A stretch of DNA of 64,000 nucleotides from Nageia nagi (taxonomy: Eukaryota; Pinophyta), in assembly GCA_050084985.1 (NCBI GenBank), contig JBITNC010000001.1, forward strand, positions 146,692,001 to 146,756,000, read 5' to 3'. The position numbers were made by a program, and so were the translations under genes. A model generated the notes under the pieces. It was not told where the DNA came from and searched no databases. It saw only the letters and a list, made by a program, of their open reading frames with translations. Positions 1 to 12,876 of the stretch are shown here, in pieces; the first letter of the stretch is position 1; each line of letters starts with the position of its first letter.

Positions 1-1978
1 CCTTTGAAAATCCACTATTCGAGTATTATATATTAAAAAAAAACATATGGAATAATAATTATTTATACCAACTGGACCATAAAAATAAATAGAAGAATAA
101 GTCTTTTTATATTGAATTCTTGATACCATTTTGCAAAAAAAAAATTAAAAAAAAATTTAATATATTGATAACTTTTTTTAAAATATTAATCATTAATCAA
201 ATACTATGTATTTATGTAAAATGAATAATGCAATAAAATTTTGAAATATATACATATTGTTAATATACCTATTCAAAACTATTAAAAATAAAATATATAT
301 AAGGAATATAAATGTTATATTTTTTAAAAAATAATTATAATTAGTAATTACGTTTTGGTATAAATTTTTATTAGAACCTTGAAATAAATAAATTTTTAAA
401 AACTTTATTACAAAAACTCAAATTAAAGAAGGTTTAACAAAACTAGATGACAGACGTGTCAAACACGTTATGTAAGGTGCCTGCCATAGTATTTGGCATC
501 TAAAACTGTGGATATATCTCAACAGTTTTTTGAATACTTGCAACGGATGATGGTATCACCTTTAGCACATCCAAGAAAGATTCTATGGAAAGGAATGAAG
601 CATATTCATAGCCGTTGGAAATTGGAGAATATAAGAAGTTTTGAAAATTCTGTCGGTTGAGACTACGAAAATCCATTCGTTGGCGATCAGAGGAGATGAG
701 TCGGTTTGGAAAATCTGTCCGTTGTAGATCGGACAATATAATGAAGGGTTTTCCAGTTATGAATGTGCCTTCTAATTCATGCTTTCTAACTAATCACTTT
801 CTTTCTCTTTTCTCTTCTATGTTTATGCGATTTGGAGAATAGAGCTGCTAGGAAGGTGAACCTTGCAGATCTGATAAGAAGAGAAGGCGACTGAACAAGA
901 GAACACTTCAATTGCCATCATATGTTCTGCATACCATGCCTACTGGAAAGTGTCTTACATTTCAAATATCTATTTCATAGTAAAGCTGCTACGCTGGGAA
1001 GGAGAACTGTGACTGCATATTTATTGCATATATCTAGCGCATCATCAGACAAGAATCCCGTGGCTGTCTCTGAATATTAAAGGAAATTCTTTTAAGGTAT
1101 TTTCATGTTTATTGGCTGCGATACTTAGTGTAATACTGTACAATTTGTTTCTATGTAATTTATAACTTTTTAATTCCTTAAGATTTTAGTTTCTCAAAAT
1201 TTAAAGTATGAAAACTGTCAATAGCATATCATTCTTTGAATTTCAATAGTGTTTGGGTTGAAATGTTATTAGATTCAATATATTCATTTTGGATAGCAAG
1301 TGAAGGCAGATGTAAAGGACATATGTAGGTAGTGGGTGTACATAATAATTTTGTTAGGTTTCAGATTGCAACAACCCTAGTTTCTGGGTCGTGTATAGAA
1401 TGGCGATTCAAAGTAGTTGAGGTTTCTGAAGGTTTTGCACTCCAACGTAACTGTTATGCACATCGTAGTGTAGGATTCGAGGCCCAATATGGACTCATCC
1501 AAATGGAAGTTGGATTCCTCATCATCTCATGCCCGATGCTCATCCATACATGATCATATTTCTACATCTCTTCAACCAGATCTTAGAAATAATACTCTCC
1601 AAATGGGCTCACTTATCCTGTGCTGACATTGCCCGAGGCATGTTAAGCAGTACAATGTAGACTAAGGTATCCTGCAAGTTAGATGAGGGTAGATAGTATC
1701 ATCTTTCATCACGAAGTTGACCTTGCACTTCATCTTGTTCGATATAGAGTATCAAACCCGAAACCTTGTAACTGCCCTTCCAACATGAAAAGCAACATCG
1801 TCTTCCCAATGCCCTATGGTCCTAACACGACAAGAACCTCACTAAGGTACACTATTCCTATAATACCATTATGTATCATTTTCTCAATGGGCACCGTTCC
1901 TAGCTCTTCGATATCCTCAAACTGTCAACAAAAAAATAACTTCAAAAACCTTGATACGAAACAGAAAATTAACATAAC
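1..1978 (-). pseudogene. ABCG half-transporter fragment, copy 1 (degraded)
   Basis: On the minus strand, broken frames carry the landmarks of an ABC-transporter nucleotide-binding domain of the plant ABCG half-transporter type, in the normal order. First comes a phrase like GIVYxGEV, then a Walker A box in which GPSGSGKTT has become GP-stop-GIGKTM. A Q-loop/P-loop-distal stretch FVMKDDTIYPHLT follows (family: FVTQDDVLYPHLT), then a Walker B/D-loop stretch LDESILGLES (family: LDEPTSGLDS). Members of this family are membrane exporters of lipids, waxes or hormones. This piece has stops and frameshifts and cannot make one. The rest of the segment (about 1-1350) resembles intron or 3' sequence, including a 78-codon frame at 500-736 that I cannot assign. 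It joins element A at about 1978 and is cut by the window edge. The open frames on the plus strand here (1332-1553, 1683-2141) are antisense shadows. Confidence 0.75.
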
Positions 1979-3142
1979 TTATCCTACATTCGACCCTTTT
2001 GATTCTCAATCATCAATCCTAGATGAAAATGCTTTTAAATCAGCATTTATTATTCTAATTATAAACCTAGCAAGTATCACTATTCCTCTCATGAATAATA
2101 TCCCATTTGATGTCTACTCTAGTGAGATGCTTTATACTTAATCTTTGTTTTGATAACATCTAGTGCTTTCTTATCATATGGAAACCAACATTATCATATC
2201 ATACACCATCTAGGTAGCCATGATCATTTTTATATATCCAATTTTGAAAATAATCCCAAAAGATAATAGGAAAATGCTTTTACAAATGTACAAGCATAGC
2301 AAAAATACTAGTTCAAATTTAGATACCTAAATCTAACTTATAAGTGTAAATACACTAATTTTATTTAAACATTCACAACAAAATTAACTACTTATAAAGA
2401 ATAGACTTCATCTTTTATCCATGAGGTTTCTTGAAATGTTGTTACAACTATATGCTGATAACATCTAATTGTTTCCTCTGATAAATGATTACCATAAGTC
2501 ATGGTTTACATCTAATCTTTCATAAACATTATGAACATTCATTGTAACCTCTTTTGCTAAAGCAATCATAGGATACAAATCTATTTTAATAAAAATGTTG
2601 ATATCAAATGTTAGTTCATCTCAAATATTCAACATTTGAGAATTACTCAAAGTTAGATTTTTAAATGCAATATCTTAGTGCTATTCAAGCTCTCAACTTT
2701 TCCCATTAATTTCAAGTAATAACAGTTCAACATATCAAGAATATACCATCCTTATATTCCTAAAATTTATAGCAATAGCTTTGGCATAGCCTTATTTCTT
2801 TAAAAAATTCAGATCCAAAGTATCTGTATTCTCAACATCAAACATGGCTATCAACATATAAGTATGTATTACATTATTTCACAATAATCCATTCATCCTA
2901 TCTAGGAAAGGATAACCATAAAGTTAGCATCTAGTTAAAATATGGCTAAATAATATTGAGAAAATCAATTATAAAGATCACTCCACATGTAAAATTTGTC
3001 AAAGTAAGAAATGAAAATAAATATTTTACAATCAATCTTCTCTTCATGATGTTCATACCTATATGCATCATCAAGAATACCTAAACTTGTCACATACTTA
3101 CAAAAGCTAGTTAGCCCAATAGGTCCAAGCATTTTAACTTGA
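1979..3142 (-). mobile_element. Element A internal region, left copy
   Basis: This is the sequence just downstream of the A primer-binding site on the minus strand. It is collinear with 39353-40597 (plus), 55434-56600 (plus) and 60104-61328 (minus). A frame at 2965-3177 (70 codons) starts at the LTR end and reads through the PBS. Other coding-like stretches are broken by stops. I see no protease, integrase, RT or RNase H motif, so A may be a large derivative lacking pol, or only its 5' part may be present. It runs directly into the ABCG fragment. Confidence 0.6.
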
Positions 3143-3155
3143 GCTCTAATACCAA
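3143..3155 (-). other. Primer-binding site of element A (left copy)
   Basis: The minus strand reads TTGGTATTAGAGC immediately after the LTR end. It differs by one base from TTGGTATCAGAGC, the usual plant copia-type site complementary to initiator tRNA-Met. It fixes the orientation of A as minus. Confidence 0.75.
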
Positions 3156-5194
3156 TGTAAGAAACTAAAAATCCCAACCATAAAATGTTTCATTGGAGCA
3201 CTAAAGTTTAGTCAAACATTAGGTGATAAGGTTCATTTGCATTTGATTTATTTCTAATAAAGCAATAAATTTACCATGCATTCATATTGATTGAAACCAA
3301 AAAATTTTACTCATACATATCCATTAATCATGATAATATACAAATTTTAAAAACAATTGAAGCAAAATAATCCAATCATCAAGGCATTCCAATAACCAAA
3401 AGTTTGAGCTAAGCTCGGGAAAAAGCCTAGACATTTCACTCTAGGTAAACCCTTGGTAGCTATGCTACCTAATAATATTTTATTATTACCCATAACAAAT
3501 ATTAAAATCTTATCTTCAACCATGTACTTACTTCCTCAATCTTAAGTTATAACTAAATCAAGATCTTCATGATCTTATCCATGTACCATCCAACCAAATA
3601 GTTGTTTTGTACAATATGTGTCTCATACATCATAGAGATTTCAAGCTAATTTTCAACAATGCATAAAATGCCATATATAGTTACCCAATCACATAAAAAA
3701 ACCAATGAGATATAACCAATACAAGGTATCATCAATCCATTACAAGTGCAACATCAAGTACTAAGGATCCAACACAAAATGATCCACCATGCACCAAAAG
3801 ATTATCATTCATATATAGACCCTATAACTAGTGCAAAGTGTAACCATCAAGCTGATACCATGAGCTTGACTATGTTACACATAAATCTCAATTTTTTTAT
3901 TATCTTAAGAAATCATAATAATAACCAACATTAAACAACTTTGCCAACTCAATCATTGCATTAATCCTAGGTTATACCATCTTGAGATATTTTACTCAAA
4001 GAACCCTCAATTCAAGAGCATATCAATATCCTACTCAATACTCAAAATGCATCTTTATGATAATGCATCACTAATACAATTTGCTACAAATAAATTACAT
4101 GCAAGTAGACAATGATGTAAAAATGCTAAACTCATATCAGTACACAAAGTAATCACTATAATATGAAAAGAACTTAAACAAATATACTATGCATTACATA
4201 TCCATAAATATTTAGATACCATCAAATATGAAGTATGCAATAACATATATCTACCATAATATCATGATAGTATCACAAATGAACAAATATCAATAGTATG
4301 TAAGTCTTTATCAAGACATTAACTTTTAAATGTTTACAATGTATACTATTATAATATAAGCACTTATTTTAAAAATAAGAAACTTAACAAGTCCAAATAA
4401 GCCAATATGTATGATATTATAAATGTATTTCAACCAATAATACAACTTTCTCAATAATAATGCAAGCCTTCAACTAAATCCAAGTTAATATCTCAACAAT
4501 ATAATTGCATCTTGTTTGCCTATGTTTGTTTACATATTAGTTAATAATGCTAACTACTTTATTCAGAATATAAATGCATATATGTACCCATATTATCCTT
4601 GAATACAATAATAAAAGCAAGTTACTATTTCAACTAATAAAAAGGTTAATGCTCTCTTTTACAATCTTCCTATAGTCTAGTTTTGTAGATCAAATTTAAG
4701 AAAATATTCAAACTCTAATTTTAAATATCTTTACATTTTGAATAGTATCTAAAACATACTTTCAAATGATACAATACTTCCAAAAATTAAATATATACAA
4801 CAAAAGTTATAATCAATTCAATATGTCAACTTGCCTCTTTTTATAGTTTTGAAAAGACTAAAAAGGGTTTTTGAGATTCCTACAATAAGAAGTAACAACT
4901 CCAATTTAGACAAGTTATATACCATTGGAAAGAGAAATGATAGATCTTTCCAATGTTACAAAGTGCATAAACAACCAAGTAGTAACATAAAAACTATAGC
5001 CTTCTCAAATGCATAGTTTAATCTCTTTGATAAAGAATTAGCTACACACAAAACCCACTACACCTTTTGGAAAAATAACTTGTTTCCAATTTTGATTACA
5101 ATTGATGTAAAATGGGGTATTATAATATTTTTTAGGCTAACCATCATCACTAATACAAATATTTTTTTGATAAAAACTAAGTTTTCTCTTAACA
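3156..5194 (-). repeat. LTR of element A, left copy (about 2.04 kb)
   Basis: On the minus strand this begins TGTTAAGAGAAAAC and ends GTTTCTTACA, giving TG...CA termini, with a PBS directly downstream. Matching copies lie at 37283-39339 and 53398-55420 (plus) and 61342-63347 (minus). The start is defined by the last copy, where similarity stops at 63347 against unrelated flank. No second A LTR bounding the same element is visible. The frames on either strand (for example 3746-3934 and 4831-5016) are short and carry no recognisable protein. Confidence 0.75.
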
Positions 5195-8100
5195 AATATA
5201 TATTTTGTTAGTATGGCAGGTAAAACAAAATCTAAAAGATCAATAGAACGTAAAGGAAGAAATCACTAATGGCCTTGTGGAAGTAAAAGATGATACCATC
5301 TTGGAAAGTTTCTTAAACATACAAAGGAAAAAGGAAAGAAAAAGCTACAAGAAGTAGCCACTTCAAGAAAGGGAAATAAAATGATGATCATCAAACCTAG
5401 TGTAAAATCTAATTTTTCTCTCTTCTATGGAAGAAATGTTCCTACCCTCACTCATGAAATCATCAATTACCTTCAATATAGGAGTCAAAAAATGTCATTA
5501 TCTGATGAGGAGCCCAAGAAATGATCGATAAGGAAGATCCCACTAGTAAATGAGGATGAAAGGAATGGAGGAAATCATTTTATGTACTAAATAATACTAA
5601 ATCCTTCCTAAATGTATTGTTTATTATTCATTTTGTGAAAAAGAAGTCTCTTATTTTGAAATACATAAAAAAGTTTTACTATCAAATAAGAGTGGATAGA
5701 TTGCAAAGATTTAAACTTTATTATTAGTTTCCATTAACAAACTCAATGGCAAGTTATCTTAGTTGAATGATTCCTAATCAACATACTATAATCTATTAAT
5801 AGATAATTCAAAATTGAAGAATTCTAAAGCTTGATCCAAAAAGCTATATATAGGGGGATTAGGAATATAGGAATTGCATTTCACAAAATGGCTCAAAAAT
5901 GATAAAATAAGAAAAATATATGAGAAAGAACCCAATTTACCTTATATTTAGAAACTATAAATGAATATGTAGTTTTCCAAGGAAGACTTTATTGCAAAGC
6001 ATCCATGAGACAACAAGAGATCCTAAATTTGTCCTAGTGAGATTGAAGATGGATCCATGTAAGCCAAGAGTGTATCAATAGTGCATTATAAGGTGCAAGT
6101 AAAATTACCCTCCAAGTGAGACTAGGATAGGAAAATAAGTGAATAAAAGAAAGCAAATATTCATCATTTGAAGTTGGGTGATCACACAATAATCAAATTT
6201 GTTTAATGGATAAAGGGGAACAATGGCTAGATCTTAAAGAAGAAGAAAATCAGTGCCTCTAATGAACATCATGATAAGAAATTATAAATCCCATAATGAA
6301 TAATATTTTCTTAATTACATTTAAAGAGAGCAAGGAATGTAGTCAAGATGATATCTCCTATGATTCACTATGATTCATTTTCAATGCATCTAAAATCAAG
6401 AAATCCTACCTATAAAAATAACATCTACCTAGATATGAGATAACTAATAAATGATAAATATATAGAAAAACACTCAAATGAGTGGATAAGGGAGAATTCA
6501 CATTAAATATCTATTGAAGAATTGTGTATGGTGAGAATTCATACTCTCTAAAGTCATATCTAAAAAGATACTAAGGGAATTATTGAAAGATATTATGCCA
6601 AATAAATGCACAATATGACACTACCTTTATATGTACAATGTGACATCTCAACAAAAAGGGGTTAATAATTCTTAGATGACTTTACTTATGAAATTATAGT
6701 GAAAAAAAATTATTAAGAATAATAATGTGGTCTATTGTAGAGAATGAATATCTATGGTAATAGTTGAAAAATATAAAAGAACAGATAAAGCATCTTTGAT
6801 AGGAGCATAAAGAATGTGAAAAAATTTAGAATACCACTTGTTTAGAAAGAAATAAGTTAATGATTAAGCTCATTGAATAAGAATGAAATCTTATTCATCA
6901 AATTCAAAGTGTGCAAGAATAAGCATTTGCACACCTTAGTGCCTCTTTGTAAGAAATAGAAAGTGGAAAATGTAGGCACAAAGGTATGAAAAATTATTGT
7001 TTCAACATGGCATTCATGTAACATCGAAGTCACCCGATGATAAGGGTAAAAATGTATCTCTAATGGAGAGTAAAATGGGATAAAGTCTCTATTTTTTTAT
7101 ACTATTAATCGATTTAAATAAATGATTGTTGATAATGAGTACTACAAATCATTGTTTAATTTCATATGTATTTTCAAAAATGTGAGAAGTAGGAAATTTT
7201 TTAAAATGCTAATGATTATTTGCTTATCTTTTGGGTTTGCTATAAAGCTTTAATGTGAAATATTTAATGAATTCTTTATTTATATACAAACCTTATAAAG
7301 ATAGGTGAGCAAAGAAATTTTTTATGACATTGAAAGTGCATTTCTATGCGAATAATTGATCATCGAAGCAAAATGAAGAGAATCTATTTGGATTTAAAGA
7401 GATAATTTTAATCAAGAAATGCTTATGTTGATGATCAAGCAAGTTTAGTTGGTCATTGTAAACAAAAAGTTCTAAATTGTTCAATATATCTTTGAAATAA
7501 ATTGAATTTTCACAAGAATTTTAGAAGCAAGCTCGACTTTTATCTCAACTTGAGATAAATGTAATTTTCAACTAGGGTTATATTCTTGATGATAACTATG
7601 TTATTATTATTTTTAAGCAACAATGACTATTTGGTTTGAATTAATTGTTCATTTTATTTTGAAAAATGATTCTTTGAAATACTATTATTTATGATACTTG
7701 TTTAGAATGAAAAATAAGAGGATATGAATCTATGTGTTTGATTCAAATATTATGTGCTTTAGATCCTAATCAATAATAATATGGTGTAAATATCCATGAA
7801 TAAGGGTGAGATAACATATATGTTTCAAAATATCAAGTGAGGATCTATTAAAATGATGATAAACATTGTGATATGGAAGTTATTATTTCTAAAAGACATT
7901 TGGGTTCCCAAGATATGGGCATGGTAGCTTGAACCATTGGGGATACTAACTAATAGTTATGGTAAGGTTAGTTATCTTACCTCAGGAAAAGAGGTAGTAA
8001 TTGAGATATATGTACTATACCAGATGAGGTATAAGTTACAATCATTTTTTATCATGGATTAATGATTAGGAATGATGGTTATTCTAGGGATGATGCACTA

Positions 8101-8519
8101 TATCCATGGTTTAGTGGAAAATATGTCATGTGTTATGACCTCATTTTGGATTAGCATTACCTTGGGTGATATGAGCCCCAAGATGAAACTAAAAATGCTA
8201 ACCCTATTGTCAAATAGGATATTGCAATTGACTAGTTAGTAGATAGAAATGGTGAGATCACATTATTACATTCAACCTAATTTGTAGATGGTTATGGTGG
8301 TGAAATCCAAAAATGAAGGGGTTGATCAATTCTAGTAGTTGATCAACTTAACCCACTTGAGCTTCAACTGATCATTAATCCTAACTCAAGTTGGTTCATT
8401 TAATATCCCTTGAAAATGTCAAATTAGGTGTATGAATTTAGAGTACCATGAATTGTGATCTCAAGAAATTAATAGGAGAAGAAACACAGAGGATTATGTT
8501 ACTCTTAAGAAGGAAAGTA
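5195..8519 (+). mobile_element. Element G internal region (gypsy-like, decayed), left copy
   Basis: This is the 3.3 kb between the A LTR and the G LTR. It has a probable coding start at 5213, MAGKTKSKRSIERKGRNH, rich in basic residues, which is also recognisable in the copy ending near 53380 and, altered, near 37260. Broken coding-like stretches follow. One is EYVVFQGRLYCKASMRQQ-like (about 5960-6010). Another is charged and coiled-coil-like, with ERNKLMIKLIE (about 6850). A third is a longer aromatic-rich stretch before the LTR (about 8030-8390). None matches a gag, protease, RT or integrase motif that I can name. It ends in a purine-rich tract (AAGAAGGAAAG) just before the LTR, as expected of a polypurine tract. 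Calling it gypsy-like rests on the LTR start and this tract. Confidence 0.5.
8030..8400 (+). pseudogene. Unrecognised coding-like frame upstream of the G LTR
   Basis: One frame reads phrases such as RNDGYSRDDALYPWFSGK, CYDLILD, YEPQDETKNANPIV, NGEITLLHS, FVDGYGGEIQK and VVDQLNPLELQLI, interrupted by several in-frame stops, mostly TAG and TGA. The composition is protein-like rather than random AT-rich DNA. The same region is present in the minus-strand copies near 34100-34440 and 50250-50600, with different damage. I do not recognise the family. It could be the C-terminal part of a retroelement polyprotein or an extra element gene. Confidence 0.4.
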
Positions 8520-9566
8520 TGTAATGACCCACGCAATGGCACTAGTTGACCTTGAGCACAATCAAGGATGTGAATGAAACTATGTTTAAATTATTGCTAT
8601 GTGATGATCAATTTTAAGTGGAAATGTGTATTATTAGTATTGAGTTAATGCTAGTTTCAATATTTTATGATGCAAGTAACAAGTTACTGAAAGATGAAAG
8701 GAGAAATTAAAGACCCAACAAACTAAAGGTGAATTAGTGATGGGAATGAAAGGGTAAGAGGATAAAATGATTAGCATTGAATAGTTAACACACCCTATGA
8801 CTATCATAAATCATGTAGTTGCATATAGAATAATTGTTATGACTATCAATTTTTTGATGAAATTATGTTTGATAATGTATGTGGATTAATCTTGTCCTAT
8901 AGGATGAGGTGACCATTGCAAGTAAACATGTGCTTTCCCTTGTTTGGTATTTTTTAAATTCAAATTTTTAAATGAGGGAAAAATAAATATACCTTATTTA
9001 AATCTGAAAATTTATATAAGGTTAGAAACATAAATTTAATGGGGTAAAAGTTGAATATGAGTGTCTATATTATTACCACATAGGGCTACTAATTAAAACA
9101 CTATTAGATAGAGACTAAGGTCTCCCTTATGGTATTACAAGATATTTAATGGGTAGGAAAATAATGGAGTAATAACCCTACTTAGTTTTATTTTTTTGTG
9201 TTAGGTGTGGATAATAGTTGGCAGTAATTTTTAGTTAATAAAAAAGATTTCAAAGTATTAATACCATTTCAATCATCAATAAATTAAAGCAAAACCCCAA
9301 AACTTATTAAATGTGTGAGGAGACATCCATTTGGACACATTTGAACCCCTTTAGTTATAAATAAATGAGTAGAGCATTAGAAAAATACCTACCAATCTAT
9401 ATTTTATTATTTTATTTTTGTTATTCTCAAGCTTGGGTGTAGATTTACATGAAGAAAAGAGGTCTCTCTTTTGTATTTAAGTCAAGGAGCATTATTTTAC
9501 ATTCTTTTTGCCTAATTAAATTAGTCCTATTTTTGAGGTATTTAATAAGTTATATGATTGTAAACA
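8520..9566 (+). repeat. LTR of element G, left copy (about 1.05 kb)
   Basis: It starts TGTAATGACCC, a common opening of plant gypsy-type LTRs, directly after a purine-rich tract. It ends near TTGTAAACA, followed by the truncated Z LTR. A TATA-like stretch (TTATAAATAAATG, near 9354) lies about 200 bp before the 3' end and could be the element promoter. Minus-strand copies are at 32912-33962 and 49059-50109. The exact 3' end is less certain, because in the other copies the final CA has changed. Confidence 0.65.
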
Positions 9567-9888
9567 AGTAATAAAATAATAATATTATAGAACTAATATT
9601 ACATCAACAAATCAAGATAATAAGATAAAACCCAACTTTTTGAAAATAAAAGAATGATAGCAAACCATAAGTTTTGAACACATTCATAATATATATAACT
9701 TTCTTATAATAATAATTTTCATAATGATAGCAAACCAATATTATAATAATTTTCTTAACATTTATGCAATCTATAGGAAGAAAGAATGGATTAATTTCCA
9801 ATATAACTTAATTAGAAATTTATCCTACATTATTATAACTACTACTTAGAGAGCATGAGATGAGTGTCTCATGAACTCTAAATTAATA
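9567..9888 (-). repeat. Truncated LTR of element Z, left copy
   Basis: This is the reverse complement of the first 320 or so bases of the Z LTR at 15951-16314. It is cut before the CACCTTCA end, where the G LTR abuts. The same truncation and the same G junction occur at 32911 and 49058, so they predate the block duplication. The 65-codon frame at 9604-9801 is just LTR sequence. Confidence 0.7.
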
Positions 9889-10214
9889 GTTTCACCACTA
9901 TAATAACATGCCACTTTTCATGCTATGTGCCACCACACATATGCCAAAATCCACCTTAGGTATGCTACACACAAACATATGCAAGCCTTTCACATTACCA
10001 TCAACAAGAATCTCAAAGCTAACTCACCTAGTTTTACTCAATTCAAATAATATGCAATAATCTAGTTAATTTATTATTTAATAATAAATAAAATATTATT
10101 CAACACATAATAACATAAGTATGTCTATTTTATTATTATACAGTATATTTAATATATCCTAAAATACCAATATTATATATGTAATTTATAATATAAATAC
10201 TTAATACTAAATAT
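9889..10214 (-). repeat. Spacer E between the Z LTR and Y LTR, left copy
   Basis: An AT-rich segment of about 325 bp without coding signal. It is repeated at 15624-15950, 32267-32595 and 48410-48735, always between a Y/X 3' LTR and a Z LTR. It is likely old genomic target DNA or part of another element caught between two insertions. Confidence 0.55.
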
Positions 10215-10640
10215 TGAGGTTTATAATATAAACTCAAACAACATCAATATTGAAGATATGAAGAAAACTAAATAGAACTATCCTTCATCAAATATAGATA
10301 AATAATAGAGTTGAATATATGAACTATATTAATAAAATAAGAGATTACATATAGTGGCAATGCAGCCAAAATTGTGATATAGTAGTGGAGAAAATAAAAG
10401 AAAACTTAAAGCTAAAGCATACAATAGCTCAATACTCCTCCAATATGATAATCAATAATCAAAAGAATGAATAACTATCCTAAGTCTACCTCAACCCTAA
10501 TATTCATGAGCAATCGGTTACAAGTAGGATTCTCACATTACATATAAATTACAATTACAAAAAAAATTATAAGTAACACCTCAAGAAGCATTCTAATAAG
10601 AACTATACCATAGATGATAAGTGTTATATAGGAGCATTGG
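10215..10640 (-). repeat. 3' LTR of copia element Y0
   Basis: On the minus strand this begins near CCAATGCTCCTATATAACAC and ends ...TATTATAAACCTCA. It matches the LTRs ending at 15623, 32266 and 48409. The CA end is clear. The TG start is ambiguous by about 10-20 bases. Confidence 0.7.
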
Positions 10641-12776
10641 CATTGGTTCAAAAGTTATTTTTTTAAATTTAAAAAATGATATTTAGTAACTCTTTTTATA
10701 AATACTCCTTAATGCTAACTAGAATCATAAGGGAGTTTCTCCACTTCAAAAAATCGTATTTAGCCATTTCTTTATAAATGCAGCTACTAATTGATTATGA
10801 GTGATAAATATCTTAGTTTAATTAGTATATTCTCCACAATATCATGAATAAAATGATATTTAAATTCAAATACTTGATATACTATGTTGGACTAGATGTT
10901 GTGCCAAGTGAATGGTACTGAAGTTTTCACAAAATAGTAAAGTAGGTTTTCTTGCTTATGATCTATCTCCCCCAAAATCTCTTGAATCCATAATGCTTAA
11001 GCACCTATGAAAGTGAGTATTATTATTTTGCTTCAATTGAGGACAGTGCCATTTGATCCTTACTTCTTTTAGCTCCATGTGATCAGTTTAGTTCCTAATA
11101 AAAACTATTTACCAGAATTAAATATTCGATCATCTAAACTTTTTCCCCAATCTGAATCACTAAAATCAAATACCTCCATTATCTCAAATGAAATTAATCA
11201 ATCCCATAATTAATATTAATCTTTAAAACCTTAGAATATTCTTTACAACCTTCAAATGCAATAAATATGGATCACTCATATAGCTTGAAACCATTTAGAG
11301 AACATAAGCAATATCCGATCCTATATTGGTAAGAAACATAAGGATTCAAATAATTCTCCTAAATTCCTTCAAAATTATTTTCTAATCCCCATCATATTTA
11401 CAACAATAGTACAAAATAGAAAATCAGTTGCATATTTTATTTAATAAATAAAGATTATACCATTATTTTGATATACCTATTTAGTAATAAAATAGTGTAC
11501 TATTTCAAAATTGTTCATTCCAAACTCTTATATTATATGAGCCTTGAATATCTCATTAAAAATAGAGATTCCACCTATATAAATCAAGTCATTTGTATTG
11601 AAACCCATAATTAGGATTTCATTACCTTCTTTCTTGATATAAAAGGTCATTGGAGAAAAACTCTTTATCATGGTTAGTAATCAAATATTTAATTATATAT
11701 ATCAATTTTTTATAATATGTTTGAAATATTTGAAATGTTGAAATACTTCATCTTATATTTATAGAGGAAGACCCAACATATTTGAGAGTTAATATCAATT
11801 AAGGTAAGAAACTTGTAAGAGTTCCTACCTAAACTCTGAGTTTGCATAGGCCTACAAATATCTAAGTGAATAACCTATAATAGGTATGAGGCCTTATATG
11901 CTTCCCCTTTAGTAATATTTTCCTAACATGCTTCTCAAGAGGACACCCTTTGCAAATAACTTTTGAGTACTTCAATTTAGAAAAACACACATTATCTAAT
12001 GAGATTTAACAATTTCATGCACCATAGTTCAAGAGGCCAAATCTGTTATGCAATAATCACTTTTATTTTTTTAACTATAATTCCATATGTAACAACATTT
12101 ACAAGTTTTCCCTTTCAAATCCCTAATTTAAGGGAAGCAACTATTTTTTTCATGGGAATATTGTGCTAGCCCTTTTTCCATTATTCTTACTATAAAGATA
12201 TACTTTCCAATCTCAAAAAAACCAATTTATAGTTTTCCCCTCTTAAGATTTTTTTCTTTTACTCAATAATTATGCTTCGTAATTGAACTTAATAAATATC
12301 ATTACCTTCTTATTTCTTTCATTGTTTCCCGTTCTATTACATCCTTTTCTGTAAAAGTCAAGTTTTTTTATCACCCAAACCTATGTTTATATTGTAGGGT
12401 GGCTAAGGAAGTGAAAATTCCTTGTTGTTAGTCATATAGTTTGAACACCTTGTATCAAGAAGGAAAGTTTCTTTCAGGTCTTTCATCTTGATTACAAGAT
12501 AGAATAACTTGTTCAAAAGGAGCCTTTTCCTCTCCATAGTTTTTATACTCCTTATTGCTTGTTGGAGTTACACTCCTCTCAAAATGACCAAACTTTTTGT
12601 AGTGGTAAAACTGTATATTTTTTTGTTCTCTTTTCATCCTCAACATGAGCAAAACCACTTAACATTATCTACCTTTTTTTGGAGAATTTTTGGCTTCTTA
12701 CTCGACCATTTTTACGTTATTTTTTTAGCATTATTAGCCCAAAATTGATGTAGAGATTTTTTTTTTTGTAATTTTA
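10641..12776 (-). pseudogene. Copia element Y0 internal region: gag, protease, integrase part, RT and RNase H remnants
   Basis: On the minus strand, starting at the gap edge, the order is as follows. A gag zinc-knuckle region (frame 12455-12658) reads FYHYKKFGHFER, in which the first cysteine of CX2CX4HX4C is lost. Next comes the protease region with LDTRCSNYMT, where the catalytic D-T-G has become D-T-R. Integrase N-terminal and core remnants follow. A deletion junction near 11645 then joins the integrase 'EFFSND' region to the RT 'YIKKEGNE' region. RT C-terminal and RNase H remnants follow, ending at the 3' LTR. The same deletion junction is in Y1 and Y2. The gag start and 5' LTR lie in or beyond the N gap. 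Many stops make it inactive. Confidence 0.75.
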
Positions 12777-12876
12777 NNNNNNNNNNNNNNNNNNNNNNNN
12801 NNNNNNNNNNNNNNNNNNNNNNNNNNNNNNNNNNNNNNNNNNNNNNNNNNNNNNNNNNNNNNNNNNNNNNNNNNNN
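12777..12876. other. Assembly gap (100 N)
   Basis: Exactly 100 unknown bases, a conventional placeholder of unknown true length. It separates a minus-strand Y element from a plus-strand X element of the same copia family, so it sits at a head-to-head repeat junction where assembly is difficult. Confidence 0.95.

Noticed and set aside
1683-2141. 152-codon plus-strand open frame
   Set aside because: It is exactly antisense to the ABCG nucleotide-binding remnant, whose landmarks are on the minus strand. The other copies do not keep it open.
3156-5194. Reading the A LTR in the opposite (plus) orientation as a 5' LTR of element G
   Set aside because: The ends are TG...CA in both directions, but the tRNA-Met-type PBS lies only on the minus-strand downstream side, and the A LTR is unlike the G LTR at 8520-9566.
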